The notes: a model not told the origin generated them from the sequence alone. A stretch of 64,000 bases of DNA from Zygnema cylindricum (GCA_037447655.1 JBBHKE010002493.1:109341-173340), one strand, 5' to 3'. Numbered from the stretch's first letter, positions 11,118 through 22,371 are shown. Program-made: numbers and translations.

Positions 11118-11866
11118 CCCAGTACGGATATATTCGGCACCATTCCCGGTCTGCCACGTGGCAAAATACGTCAATGATATTCTCTCCATTTTCTCTTCCA
11201 GCATCCTATAAGATGATGCCACGTGTAATTTCCTCCCATTTTGCCGTACTTCTCCCAGATAGTCGTTCCGGCATCCCGGCACACACGCGTGTCGTCCGTT
11301 CTTCTCACGGTGATTAATTGCAGCCGTTCGATCTGACGACGCGCCGAATAAATGTTGACCGTTGAATTTCACCGGTCAAAGTTCTCTGTTGACCGTTGAA
11401 TATCGACGGTCAACATTCCGTGTTGACCGCTTAAATTTTATTCTTGCTTCGCGAGCCGTCGATGGCAACATTTAATTTCGTCCGTCAAAATCAAATGTCT
11501 GTTTCATTTATTTCGTGCGGTATTGCATTTCGTGCGGTACCACGCGTTCCATGTTTCGTTTCGTTTCATAAGATGTTTAACGGAATATGCTGCATGTTTT
11601 CTTTAAATACTTATCAAGTACAATACATGCATTGATTCATCAAGACCTAACGGATAAGACGAGCGCCTTTTCCATACGGCTTTCGCTCGGAGGTTACAAG
11701 ATTAAATCATGTATGTGGCGACGTAACTTTTGCAGGAGCTTTGTCTTCTATCTATCTTCTTATCTGTCCAAGGCAGCCATGGCTGCCTGGCAATTCTCAA
11801 TGACTACGACAAGTATAAGAACTGCAAGACTCAAAAAGGTAGAATACAAAATATCACTTTTCAACA
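11118..11866 (-). repeat. truncated 5' LTR of copia-B
   Basis: Matches 7497-8240 of the complete B LTR. The right tip TTTCAACA ends at 11866 and is followed by the TSD ACTAT. The left part of the LTR is deleted with the PBS. Confidence 0.9.
11644..11735 (+). other. antisense tRNA-like module in the B 5' LTR
   Basis: A-box-like CTAACGGATAAGAC at 11647-11660, weakened B-box AAGATTAAATC near 11698-11708, T run at 11728-11731. Confidence 0.35.
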
Positions 11867-11871
11867 ACTAT

Positions 11872-13436
11872 GGGGGGAGGGAGCAGAAAAATCAGAGCGA
11901 CGAGTTCGGACAAAGGGCTCCCAAAGGTTTATGTCATTTTTGTAAGAAACCAGGGCACTATATGGCAGAGTGCACTAAGCTAACCGAGCTTCGGTTAAAG
12001 GAGGGGCAGACCGGTGGTACCCCGAGAGGAAAGAAAAAGGCCCTTGTCACACAGGTACTTGAGGCGGAATCCGAGGACGAGGACAATGAGCTCCTTTTAG
12101 ATGTGGAGTTGGAGGCGAAAAACGAGGTCGAAATTCCACGAAGGCAGAAATGTGCTTATGGTGGATTCAAAGGTGAAGCAGGCTGGATTGTAGATTCAAG
12201 TTCCTCCATGCATATGTGTAAGGATAGGCACCTGTTCACTAATATAAAAAATATTCCCACCGTAGAGATAAAGTACCGGGATGGGAGGATAGTCACCACT
12301 ACTGTTGTAGGATCGGTAGACTTGAAAGTGTTAGTAGAAGGAAAGACATCCATAGTAACATTCTGCAATGCATTGATTATTCTGGAGCTAAAGAAAAACA
12401 TCATCTCTACATCTATATTAGATGATAAGGGTTTTTTTACTAGCACTAGGGAAGGAGTCTTTACTGCTAGTTTTGAGGAGGATGTCTATTTCATTGCTGA
12501 GAAAGGTAGCCATGGGATGTTTAGGCTGGTTTTAAGTAATAAAACAAAGAAACTTTATTATGGTGGTGTTCATGATATTATGATATGGCATAAGAGGCTA
12601 GGGCATGTGAATCTAGACAAGTTAAGAGAGATGAAAAATATAGGAGTGGTGGAAGGGATTAAGTTCTGTGAGAGTGATACTATAAGTGATTGTAGTGGAT
12701 GTGCTCAAGGTAAAACACATAGATTACCCTTTCCTAAAACAACCACCTATAAGGGAGAAAAAATTCTAGATCTAGTACACACAGATATTGTGGACCAGCT
12801 AAAGTGCCCTCACCGGGGGGGAAGAGATTTATGATGACAATAACTGATGATTGGTCTTGGTATTCTCGAGTGTATTTTTTGAAAAACAAGTCAGAAGCTT
12901 AGGATTGTTTTAGACAATATAAAGCATGGAGGGAAAAACTCCATCAAACTCCAATCAAGAGAATAAGGAGTGACAATGGTGGAGAGTATACTTCTAACTA
13001 GTTTGAGGATTTTGTGAGGGAATATGGAGTCCAACACCAAAAGACAGTTCCAGAAAACCCGTAACATAATGGGGTAGCTGAAAGGTTAAATAGAACACTA
13101 ACATATAGTGCTAGAAGTATGTTGTTTGATAAGAAGATAGGAAAAAGGTTTTGGGCAGAAGCAATGAACTGTGCTAATTACCTCAAAAATAGAGTTCTTA
13201 CTTCAGCTATAAAAGATCAAACACCTTATGAGAGATAGACAGGCCAGAAACCAGACATATCTCACTTAAAGGTTTTCGGCAGTCAAGTATTCAGTCTAGA
13301 TACAGATCGGTCTAATTGGAAGCTAGATCTTAAAGGAAAACCAGGATACTTATTAGGATATGATGAGGATGTTAAAGGATATAGAGTTTATGATCTAAAA
13401 AGGGAAGATATAACCTTAGTAAAGCATCTAGTAGTT
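11872..13436 (+). pseudogene. copia-A zinc knuckle, protease and integrase
   Basis: Resumes the A polyprotein after copia-B. Zinc knuckle CHFCKKPGHYMAEC (about 11932-11975). Protease active site WIVDSSSSMHMC, where the D-S-G triad has become D-S-S. Integrase HHCC finger (WHKRLGHVNLDKL and DCSGCAQGK) is intact. The open frame ends at 12834 after a frameshift near the first catalytic Asp block. Later pieces include RSDNGGEYTSN and AERLNRTLTYSARSM, with TAG codons near 12901, 13000 and 13238. Confidence 0.86.
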
Positions 13437-15390
13437 ATGGATGAAGGAAAGTTTGTGGATCCTTTCAAATATACAAAGTTAGTAAAAATCAGATTTGAGT
13501 TAGAAAATTTCGATGACTTTGAGCTTCCTAACTATCCAGGTTTTAGAGAAGATGACATTCTTGCAGGTACAAATCAGACCGAAAAGGACTCGGCTGTGGA
13601 AACTTCAGTGAGAACTCTACCCAAAGCGGAAGACGTGGTGGAAATTGATTCGGAATCAAGCAATATGGGAAAAGCCGAGTTTGTTCGAAAGAATCCACGA
13701 CAACCATCTATTCCACCCTCAGATTTTGAGGGGGGAAGGAGAAGTAGCAAAAGACTGCAAGAAAAACAGGTTAATAACAAGGTAACTAAACTGTCTTATC
13801 AAGATGAATCTCAAACTTATAGAGAGGCGATGACTTGTCCAGAAAGAAACTAGTGGAAGACAGCCATCAATGAGCAGATGGCCTGAATTATGGCAGCTGA
13901 TAATTGGGAGCAGGTGGATTGTCGACCTAATTAAAAACTAATCGGTTGTAAGTGGGTTTTCAAATTAAAACTGAACCCTGATAACACAATCGAGCGCTAC
14001 AAGGCCCGATTAGTGGCAAAGGGATTAACACAAAAAGAGGGAATTGACTGCGAGGAAACCTTTGCCCCGGTGGTCAGATTTCCCTCCGTCCGCATACTTC
14101 TCAGCCTGGCAGCAGCGGAAGACATGGAAGTGCACCAGATGGACATCAAGCAAACCTTTTTGCATAGAGCATTGGAAAAGGAGATCTTCATGCGACAACC
14201 CGAAGGGTTTGTGGAGAAGGGAGAGGAGAGTAAGGTATGCCGGCTGATTAAATCTCTTTATGGTTTGAAACAAGCGCCTTGACAGTGGATTAACAAGCTT
14301 AATGAGTTTCTTACCGGTCTGGGATATATCCGGATAAGCTCAGATGACTCAATCTATGTTTTCGAAGATGAGGAAGGTTTTATATTTGTTGCAATTTATG
14401 TTGATGATTTGCTTGTTTTAGGTAAATCAATGGAAAAAATTAATAAACTGAAAATCGATCTTAAGGGGAGATTTGAAATGAAGGATATGGGGGAAGCAAA
14501 ATATATTTTGGGAATTCAAGTAGAAAGAGACCGAAAAAGAAAAAATATAAGATTGACTCAAAAGGAAACAATAGGGAACATGCTTGAAAAATTTCAAATG
14601 GATAAAGCTAATAGTTGTACAACTCCAATAGAGTTAAAGTAAGGAAGTGAGGGGAGTGAGGAAGAAAGAGTCATAGTCTTAGACGAGGAACTATCTCCTG
14701 AAGAACAGAAGTTCATGCAGACTATTCCTTACAGGCAACTAGTTGGAAGTCTAATATATTTTATGAATTGTACCCGGCCGTATTTAGCTGCAGCTGTAGG
14801 AGTGCTGAGTAGAAGTCTAAATGCTCCCACTAAGAGGGCTTGGGAGGCAGCTAAGAGAGTCCTTAGATATTTGATAGGAACTAGGGATCTATGGTTGCAT
14901 TTGGGTGGGGAGAATACTGACATCACCACTTGGAGTGATGCCAGTTATGGTAATGCTCCGATGAGGAGATGCACTTCTGGAAATCTATTATATGTGGGTG
15001 ATGGTGCTTGCTTTTGGAGTAGCAAACCAAAAAAAGTTATTGCTCAGTCCACCACGGAGGCTGATTATATGGCCTGTTGCTCTGTTGTAAAATAATTGAT
15101 GTGGGTCAAGTCTTTGCTTTGTGAGCTTTGTCACTTTAAGAGTGGTGTGCAGAATTTTTTTTGTGATAATCAGGCAACAATCGCTATTTCTGCCAATCCT
15201 AAACATCATTTTAAAGCCAAACACATGGACATTAGACTCAGCTTTGTTAGAGAGAAAGTAGAAAACAAAATAATCAGTTTAGAGTATTGACCAGATAGTG
15301 AGATGGTAGCAGATATGATGACCAAACTTGTGCCTTCAACTAAGCTAATTTTCTGCAAGGAAAAGTGTGGTCTAAAATTAATGATTGACT
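13437..15390 (+). pseudogene. copia-A RT and RNase H
   Basis: Linker (13437-13853), RT with RYKARLVAKG-type and VHQMDIKQTFLHRALEKEIFMRQPEG blocks, AIYVDDLLVLGKSM at about 14390-14430, then RNase H with WSDASYGNAPMRRCTSG, CDNQATIAI and HFKAKHMDIRLSF. Stops: TAG near 13850, TGA near 13886, TAA near 13932, TGA at 14280, TAA near 14640, TAA near 15092 and TGA near 15289. Several fit CAG, CAA or CGA to stop by C-to-T. Inactive. Confidence 0.87.
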
Positions 15391-15405
15391 AGAAAATAAG
15401 GGGAG
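15391..15405 (+). other. polypurine tract of copia-A
   Basis: AGAAAATAAGGGGAG directly before the 3' LTR TG. The same tract occurs before every 3' LTR of this group that keeps its junction (246, 8241, 28615, 40711, 49530). Confidence 0.85.
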
Positions 15406-16456
15406 TGTAAAAATTAATAGTCATTTTAAAGTATTTTCTAGGTCTAAATAGAAATATAGAAAGAAGCCGAGGCAGTCTACCTCTAACTTCTTTCTCCAAC
15501 TCTCAAACTTGTCGCAATCATTGAGAAATTGGAGAGGGAGCTAGAGCCATGGCTACATAGGCTATCCAGGTTTACAGGAAATATATATTAGTTAGGGGTT
15601 TATTTACTAAAAGGTATATGCCGGCCACAGGATTTGATCCTGATACCTACCGGACGGAGACAACAAGTTGCTGGTAGCCTTAGCCGTTAAGTCTTTCAAT
15701 AGAGTTAAGTACTATGTGGTTTGATATCTAATTAAACATTATCAAGTAGGATAATTCAATTAACTGAAACTATTTACGGGATGCATAGATCTAGTAATGT
15801 AAAAGTACGGATTATGGTACAGATAAGAAACGAATACCGCGCAGTTATTTCTTTAGCGAAACACATACCGCGAATGTATTTATTACGGCTACGATTTAAT
15901 ATGAATGTGATCCGACGGCCGAAATTAACGTCGAGATCGCGGAAGGGAATTTTGGCAGTTGTGGTCATCGCCACATCGGATGACACATGGCGGAATGACA
16001 TTGGATCGCGGCATCTCCGAGGATTAAGGGAGCGAATCCGGACATACCACGTGTCGACATTTAGGCCATGTCGTACAGTGTCCGTACAGAAAGTACACCG
16101 GCAGCTGTACTTTTGTGTACGGAACTGTAATCTGATTGGCTCCGTACACTAGTAGATAGAGTCTATGAGAGAGATATGACTTAGAAAAATTAGGAGATAG
16201 GACCCTCTCTCCCAAAGAGCTTCTGTACAAAAGGTCAACTTTGACCCTCCATAACTTACTGCTCAAGGGAGCAAATTCAGAGATTCTTTTTGCTATGGAC
16301 TTAGAGGAGTCTTGCCTTCACAAGGGTGAAGTTGGTCAGAGTTATTGTCTACCAAGGTGGCAGTTGTTTTTCCTGAAACACAAAGGGGTCAGGGTTATCC
16401 TAGAGGCTTCATGGAAGTTGTCCACTCTGAGGACTTATGGAGGTCTTAGAGTTTGA
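15406..16456 (+). repeat. 3' LTR of copia-A
   Basis: 1051 bp, from TGTAAAAATTAATAG to GAGTTTGA (terminal CA decayed to GA). The flank ACCAG at 16457-16461 is the TSD partner of 4355-4359. Confidence 0.92.
15608..15695 (-). other. antisense tRNA-like module in the A 3' LTR
   Basis: Minus strand: A-box-like GACTTAACGGCTAAGGC at 15677-15693, B-box-like GGATCAAATC at 15631-15640, T4 at 15609-15612. Better kept than the 5' LTR copy. Confidence 0.48.
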
Positions 16457-16739
16457 ACCAGCTACCGGTTGTTTAACGTGTGGCAGGTACCAAGATCAAA
16501 TCCTGGAGGTGGTACATATATTTTAGTAAATATATCCTTTAGTATAAATAAATTAATATTTATATCCCGTAAACCTTTGAATAGCCTAGGTAGCCACTGC
16601 TTTAGCTTCCTCATCAATTTCTCAGTGACTACGACAAGTTTGAGAGTTGGAGAGAGAAGTTAGAGGTAGACTGCCTCGGCTTCTTTCTATATTTCTATTC
16701 AGACCTAGAAAATACTTAAAAAGACCATTAATTCCTACA
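16457..16739 (-). repeat. 5' LTR of copia-Z, right part
   Basis: Starts with TSD ACCAG, continues the LTR interrupted at 4359 and ends with the tip ATTCCTACA at 16739. Gypsy sequence begins at once. Confidence 0.88.
16462..16524 (+). other. tRNA-like module of the Z LTR, B-box half
   Basis: GATCAAATCC at 16494-16503 and T4 at 16521-16524. Joined with 4339-4359 it would form one module of about 85 nt before copia-A inserted. Confidence 0.48.
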
Positions 16740-17462
16740 CTTGAATGCCCTAGTTTTGTTCGGATCCACTGCGATCCCCTCACGGCTCACCACATGCCCC
16801 TAAAACTCAATTTTCTCTTTCGAAAAATCACATTTACTCCTCATCACGTACAATTTATTTTTCCAAAGGATTTGTAAGACCGTTCAGAGGCGCTCTATAT
16901 GCTCTTCCAATGTCTTGCTGTACACCAAGATGTCACCTAAGAAGACTATTACGAAAGCTTCCAAATATTGTCGAAAGATAGATTTCATTAGATACATAAA
17001 GGTCGTCGGTGCGTTGGTCAATCCAAACGGCATAACCAGAAATTGAAAATGACCGTACCAGGTCCGGAATGCAGTATTTTCCACGTCTTCCTCGGCAATT
17101 TTAATCTAGTGGTAACCACTTCGCAAGTTTATCTTCGAAAAATACTTGGCTTCTCTTAACCGATCTAACAATTCATCTATCTTTGGTGGAGGGTACGCAT
17201 TTTTAACTGTTAACTTGTTTAGCGCTCGGTAGTCCACACACATATGTAAACCTCCATCTTTGTTATTCACGAAGAGGACGAGGGCTCCACACGGTGACTT
17301 GCTCGGTTCGATTGCTCCGACTTCGACCAACTCCGCAAGTTGCTTTTTGAGTTCGTCTAATTCGATGTAACTCATTTTATACATCCGATTAGCCGAAGGT
17401 ATCGCTCCGGGGACAAGTTCTATCATATGGTCTACGTCGCGTTTTGGAGGTAAACCTTTCAA
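16740..17462 (-). pseudogene. gypsy reverse transcriptase, truncated
   Basis: Shows [54 protein letters not shown] and [13 protein letters not shown]. The first catalytic block reads [11 protein letters not shown], where gypsy RTs normally have Asp instead of Asn. The catalytic pair block reads FLGD instead of a DD pair. A stop lies at 17106. The polymerase is therefore dead as well as truncated at 16740. Confidence 0.85.
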
Positions 17463-17953
17463 GAGCTTCGGGGGGAAGACATCAACATACTCCTCGTGAA
17501 GCTTTCTTATGACTTCCGGGGCCTCTACGGAAGTCTTTTCTGGAAGCCACCACTTTTTGAGTCGAAGTCGGGATTTTTTTTACTCCATTCCTCCAGAATC
17601 CCCTCCTTCGTTTTTTCAACGGGTTGGATGACCACCATACCAATTGTCTCCCCTTTTTTGAGTGCCCTCTTTAACTGTAAGGCTGAAAGCAGGCGTCCCT
17701 CTTCCAATCCCTTACCAGCCGCTCCCACATTTACCTCAAACTCTTTTTCGCCTTTTCTCACTTTCATGCTACCGTTTTTCCAATCGATTGTAGCGTTCCA
17801 CTTTCACAGCCACGACTTCCCCAAGATTACTTCATGGTCCCCAAGAGGTATTACATGAAGTGTGTCATAACATAGGAATTTCCCCATTCGGACACGTAAC
17901 CTCGGAGTGCGATGAGTAATTGAGAGGGAACTCCCGTCGGCCAATTGAACCGT
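17463..17953 (-). pseudogene. gypsy protease-RT connecting region
   Basis: Low-similarity spacer with frameshifts. An 80-codon open piece (17767-17525) contains VQPVEKTKEGILEEW-like sequence typical of the region between protease and RT. Its frame relates to neither neighbour without frameshifts. Confidence 0.6.
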
Positions 17954-18907
17954 CTAATTATCCGAAATAGTAATGAGGGGAAGTTTCAACTTTTTCACCG
18001 TCTTCTTGTTGATAAAATTCCCCGACGCGCCTGAATCCACCATGAAGCTAGCTGCGCTCGTACCAATTTGACCTTGAAAAACCAAAGGGTCACCACCTTC
18101 ACCAGCTAACCTCGTGACTGTGAGCTTGCCCTTCTTAGGAACTTTCCTTTTTGGGCAATCCTTGGCAATATGGTCTGAGGAACCGCACTGGAAGCACAAT
18201 TCATTTTGTCTTCCCCGTTGGAGCTCCTCGGGGGACGAGCCATTGGCCTTGGCCTTAACGGTTTTCTTCTTCTTCCGAATTCCATTGACCGCGTCTTTGT
18301 CACCATTTACCGCTCCGAGCTCCATAGGAGTAGGACCATCATCCCTTCGACCTCCCCCGTTGCTGCTCGATCCAAAATAATAGGATCTACAAAGGGTGAA
18401 GTCTTCCGAATCGGTCCATTCCGCAAACTGAATAATTACCGAGAGGCTAGGAGTCACAGTTTCCCGCGCGAGCCACTGTTCCACATCCCTCCGAATGGAT
18501 CCCTTGAGCCCCTTCACATAACGATCCACGGCTTCATCTTCTGTTATCGTAGGTATTTGAACCTTGCCCACCAAGAACCGTTGCGTGTACTCCATAACCG
18601 AAGTACGTTGCTTTAGAATCGATATTTTATCCCTTACAGCCTTGATCGTATTCACGGGTTGCCACGAGTCGCGGAGGAGTTGAACAAAATTGGACCACTC
18701 AGCAGGTATCTCATCGCTTTCTACCAGTGTTCTCCACCATACTTTTGCTGTTCTTTTAAGCAAACCGCCAGCGTAGTGAACCTTTTCACAATCTGACATG
18801 CTGAGGAAATTTTTGAGATAATTCGCCATGGAAAATAACCACGCATCAAGATTCTTGTGACAGGCCGGGTCAAACTCGTCGGGAAGTCTAAGCTTGGGTC
18901 TCCTCAA
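17954..18907 (-). pseudogene. gypsy gag with zinc knuckle and protease start
   Basis: A 317-codon open frame. Gag region (residues 1-150): LDAWLFSMANYLKN, RTAKVWWRTLVES, VMEYTQRFLVGKVQIP. Zinc knuckle CFQCGSSDHIAKDCP at about residues 240-254. Protease-like active site FMVDSGASGNFI at about residues 287-298. Then a stop at 17954. Gag would package element RNA; the zinc knuckle binds it. This is a contiguous gag-protease fusion, as usual in gypsy. Confidence 0.88.
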
Positions 18908-18937
18908 GTCTCTCTCTGTGCCTCCATGAGTTCTTTC

Positions 18938-19086
18938 TGTAGAAACTAATGGTTTTATTAGTATTTTCTAGGTCTGAAAAGAAATATAGAAGTCGAGGCA
19001 GTCTATCTCTAACTTCTCTCTCCAACTCTCAAACTTGTCGCAGTCACTGAGAAATTGGAGACTTTAAAATACCATGAATTTCTACA
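18938..19086. repeat. 149-bp chimeric LTR fragment with inverted tips
   Basis: The left 120 bp match the 5' start of family A LTRs in plus orientation (TGTAGAAACTAATGG). The last 26 bp are an LTR tip in the opposite orientation (ending ATTTCTACA). The two tips form a terminal inverted repeat. The flanks CTTTC and CTCTA do not match, so it is more likely a recombination scar than a transposition unit. It separates the gypsy gag from copia-C. Confidence 0.6.
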
Positions 19087-20559
19087 CTCTACACGTGGAC
19101 CAGCCGGAGTGTCCAAAGTGGGAGTAGAAGAAGTGAGAGGAACACTTTTAAAAATAACATATTCTTTGATTTTGGAATCTTTTTCAAAATCTGTCATACC
19201 AAAAACATCTACTGATTTGCTCTCTTCTTTAACCTGGATTTTTCTAGCAGTTTTAAGAGTATTCTTATCCTTAATAAATAATTTATAGCCATCGGATTCA
19301 TCATCATAACCCATAAAAATTCTTGGAATCGATTTCGGACTAAACTTAGAAATAGGGAGATTATCCAAAATAAAACATTTACTCCCAAAAACCCGGAAGT
19401 GACTAACACTCGGTTTTCTTCCGGTCCACACTTTATATGGTGTTTTCCATTTTACTGCTCTAGTCTCTATTCTATTCCTAATATACGACGCACACGAGAA
19501 CGCCTCACCCCAAAATATGAAATCTATTCGTTTATCTAGTAACATAGACTTTGCACTTTCCGTTAGAGTTCGGTTGAGTCTTTCGGATACTCCATTCTGT
19601 TCTGGAGTATAAGGAACTGTAAATTGCCAAGAAATGCCATTGTCTTTTAAATATTCAGAGAATGTATGAGAAATATATTCCCTTCCGTTGTTGGACCAAA
19701 TGGAAATGATCGGTTTTCCATGAAGTTTTTCGGCCCATACCTGAAAATGCTTGAAGTGAGTGAGCACTTCACTCTTTTCTTTCATAAAGTAAACCTTGCT
19801 ATATCTTGAGAAGTCATCCATAAAAGTGACCAAAAACCGGTTGCCACTGAGTGAAGGAACTTTTGATGGTCCCCACACATCCGAATGAATAATTTGCAGC
19901 AAATCCGTTGCCCGGTTATCCGCTGTCTGAGGTAGTGGCAGCTTATGAAGTTTTCCCAAAGCACATCCATCACATACATGGGACTCTGTTTGTCCTAATT
20001 TAACACCCTCTATCATATTTTGCTTTACCATTTTATCAAGCCTTTCATGATGAACATGACCGAGCCTCTTATGCCACAAAACATTTTCCGGAAAGTCACT
20101 AGAGTATGCAAAGTCAATTTCATTAGCCAAGTCCATCCGGTACAACAAGTTTGGGCCTCTAGTTCCTACCAAAGCTACCTTCTCATCTTTGCTTACTTTC
20201 TTTTTCCCATTTTTTTGTAAAATTTCAAAACCTTTCATTTCTGCTACCGAAGTGGAAAACAATTTTTTTGTAAACTTTGGGATATAGAGAACATCATGCA
20301 AGGTTCTTTTTACAATCAGACCATTGATGTCACATGCTAACTCAACGCTTCCATTTGTCGTAGCCTCCACACCGCTGTCATCCGCGTAATAAATCCGACG
20401 AGTGGAAATGGGAGTCATCGTTTTGAAGTAAGCCCGGTTGCCGCACATGTGGGAGGAGCATCCTGAGTCCCTAATCCATCCGTTCTCTCGAGGTCCCTCC
20501 ATGAGATCTTTTGCAAGAGCAAAGAAATTGTCATCATCCGATTGCGGAAATCTGACCAC
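19087..20559 (-). pseudogene. copia-C protease and integrase
   Basis: A long open stretch of about 490 codons. Protease site WIRDSGCSSHMC at about residues 28-39. HHCC finger LWHKRLGHVHHERL and CDGCALGKLHKLPL. First catalytic Asp in IIHSDVWGPSKVP. The second catalytic block reads WSNNGREY, where the usual Asp is Asn. The Glu block PEQNGVSERLNRT is present. After RNRIETRAVKWKTPYKVW come the GKxY-type C-terminal sequences, then the LTR scar. No frameshift within, so decay is mild, but the catalytic Asp is gone. Confidence 0.87.
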
Positions 20560-20577
20560 ATCTTCTTTTCCTTCCAG

Positions 20578-21469
20578 TCATTCATATTTTGATGTCTCAT
20601 CAAATGCAAGGAACGCCGCATTTTTAATCAGCAGTATTGATGTCTGAAATTTTGGTGATGAATCCTCCGATCGCACCCTCCACCCCGCACGAAAAATTCC
20701 TGTTTCACACGCTTTTATAAATGCCGGACACAGCCGGAAAACATGACTTTGACGTAAGCAATAGACACACCTATCATATTGCCTATAATTCGGATTGGGG
20801 GTAAAGTTTCTGTTTCCAGAAAATCCAGCCGGCTTATATGTCTGTGCATTGTAAGCAACTACTGATTTACCACCATTTAATGCTATCTGAGTTGCCTTTT
20901 CGTCTAAGATATAAGCCTGAGCTACTGCTATATTCCATTTACTCTTCTCTAACCTTCTTAGTTGCTCCGCTGCTCCTTTATATTCAGTATGAAGCACTCT
21001 TATTAGAATCATAGCTTGATGATAAGGAGGAAAACTCCCCCCGGAACATACATTCTTCGTCAATAGAAGTTTCAAGCCATTACAATATGAGTTCATGTCA
21101 CCCCTAGTATATTTTTAGTCCCAAATTTTTCCAGCAGTAACAACCTCATTCTGCTCACTAGCTAAGACATAAGATTCACTCAAAGCCTTCCATATTTCAC
21201 ATGCCGTAGAGATATTTATATATGTCATGTTAAGATCTTCTGACAAAAGTAACTTAAAAACATGCTATGCATCTTCATTTTTCTTTCCAAACTCTACCAG
21301 AAATCACATCATATAATTTCACTTGTTTCAAATAAGACTTAGTCAAATCCGCCCAATAAAGATACTTCTGCCCATTAAACACCGAGATCCGTGAGGGAGG
21401 GCCCGTGACCTGTTGATTTAAGGCAACTGATGCCACTGAAGAAGATGAAGAAGCACCAGCAGTTGCCAT
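20578..21469 (-). pseudogene. copia-C gag
   Basis: Likely start at ATG 21469 (MATAGASSSSSVAS), 59 nt inside the LTR. An upstream in-frame ATG at 21517 is possible. The PBS is translated as QVTGPP. The middle holds SYLKQVKLYDVISG, then a frame break near 21270 and a stop near 21110. The C-terminal piece (21096-20578) has HQAMILIRVLHTEYKG and zinc knuckle CVYCLRQSHVFRLC. It overlaps the following protease frame region near 20578. Confidence 0.8.
21399..21410 (-). other. primer-binding site of copia-C
   Basis: The minus strand reads GGTCACGGGCCC after LTR end TCAACA. It is a variant of GGTTATGGGCCC, so the same half-tRNA iMet priming is inferred. Confidence 0.55.
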
Positions 21470-21792
21470 GTTAATCAATTGTGCAAAGAGGAAACTCTCA
21501 CGAAATCCCACAAACAACCAACTTCACAATGAATCCCCAAGCAAACCAGACACACCCTAGGTCTGCAAATTTGCCACAATATAGAATATACACCAAAGAA
21601 ACCACATGTAGAATTTCACAAAGGTCTGCCAAAAGATCACAATGATCTTATAATTCAAACACACCCAAAAACTGCTTCGCTGTTTTCCTACACAACAATC
21701 CTACTTTTCCTAAAGTAATCTAAGTCCTATATATACAAGTGAGCCTACAGTTGATCACACCATACTACAGCTAGCGTGGTCAATTGGTCCTT
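21411..21792 (-). repeat. 5' LTR of copia-C, 3' part only
   Basis: Encodes the first 20 or so gag codons and a T-rich leader. TATATATAG (about 21729-21737) may be a TATA box. It is truncated at about 21792 by a family III LTR fragment. Confidence 0.65.
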
Positions 21793-22371
21793 TGAGTTCG
21801 TAGCAAAAATAATCACTGAAAACGGCCAACCAACCGATAAGTTACGAGCTAGCAAAAATGCCAATTTCACACAAAGCTCTCTTAGAAAGAGGTGACTACT
21901 TACCACATTTACCCAAGTCCTAAATCCCTCTCACAACTCTTATCTACTGAAGTACGAACCAATCATATGACTGTAAAGTACAGAAAGGTACTACCGCCAA
22001 TGTCCTTTCTATACGGCCTGTGTACGACAAGGCCTTTGAGTGGACGGGTGTCACCCTTCCACTCGTTCGTATGATCCCTAGAATTCCTACGACCAAATGT
22101 TATCCCTCTACGTGGCGCCAGGTCATGCCACGTCTATAAATGCCAAAGTGACTATTCCGCGATCTTGGCAGTGATGTGTGCCATCGGATTAAATCTGACA
22201 TTGAATGTCGGCTGTCGAAACAAATGTCATTTTCACTTGTTTCGTGCGAAATGACGTCCGCACTAAACTTCAACTAGTTCTATGTTCCTTTGTTCATATT
22301 TTAGTTAATCAGTTTCAGTACCATACAATAGTTAAATACATATCAAACCCTATATATCATAACGGACTTCT

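Larger units (their letters stand above)
6231..11866 (-). mobile_element. copia-B, tandem (LTR-sharing) copia insertion in copia-A gag
   Basis: Bounded by TSD ACTAT (6226-6230 and 11867-11871). Along the minus strand: truncated 5' LTR (11866-11118), gag, protease-integrase, RNase H, a complete LTR (8240-7130), then a second PBS and gag (7129-6245), then only about 14 bp of the outer LTR (6231-6244, TGTAATATCTGTGA). One LTR thus serves as 3' LTR for one internal domain and 5' LTR for the next, the pattern left by unequal LTR recombination plus deletions. RT is missing entirely. Confidence 0.85.
4360..16456 (+). mobile_element. copia-A, full-length copia element with nested copia-B
   Basis: 5' LTR 4360-5413, PBS 5414-5426, gag to 6230, copia-B insertion 6231-11866, gag-pol continuing to 15390, purine tract 15391-15405, 3' LTR 15406-16456. 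TSD ACCCG/ACCAG. Without B the element is about 6.5 kb. It lies in the opposite orientation to its host element Z and inside the tRNA-like module of that LTR. Many stops (TAG, TAA, TGA) show that it is inactive. Confidence 0.9.
1..16739 (-). mobile_element. copia-Z, Ty1/copia LTR retrotransposon, split by copia-A
   Basis: Minus-strand copia element that begins left of the window. Order along the minus strand: 5' LTR (16739 to 3603, interrupted by copia-A at 4360-16456), PBS, gag, integrase, RT-RNase H, purine tract (246-260), 3' LTR (from 245 to beyond the edge). It lies inside a gypsy element: gypsy RT sequence starts at 16740 directly after the LTR tip. Its TSD should begin CTTGA (16740-16744); the partner is off-window. 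Gag zinc knuckle and protease are deleted and pol carries several stops. Confidence 0.85.
16740..18937 (-). mobile_element. gypsy-type LTR retrotransposon fragment
   Basis: Minus-strand gag, protease and RT order typical of Ty3/gypsy. RT is cut at 16740 by copia-Z, so its C-terminus and any RNase H and integrase should lie left of the window beyond Z. The gag N-terminus ends near 18907. No LTR is visible; a copia LTR fragment abuts at 18938. It is the only gypsy sequence in the window and appears to be the oldest layer at this locus. Confidence 0.85.
19087..21792 (-). mobile_element. copia-C remnant, a second copia lineage
   Basis: Minus strand: part of the 5' LTR (21792-21411), PBS (21410-21399), gag, protease and integrase, cut at 19087 before RT. 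Protein sequence is well diverged from elements A to K. The LTR end (AATCAACA) and gag start resemble solo LTR H, suggesting one lineage. Both ends are truncated by other LTR fragments. Confidence 0.82.
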
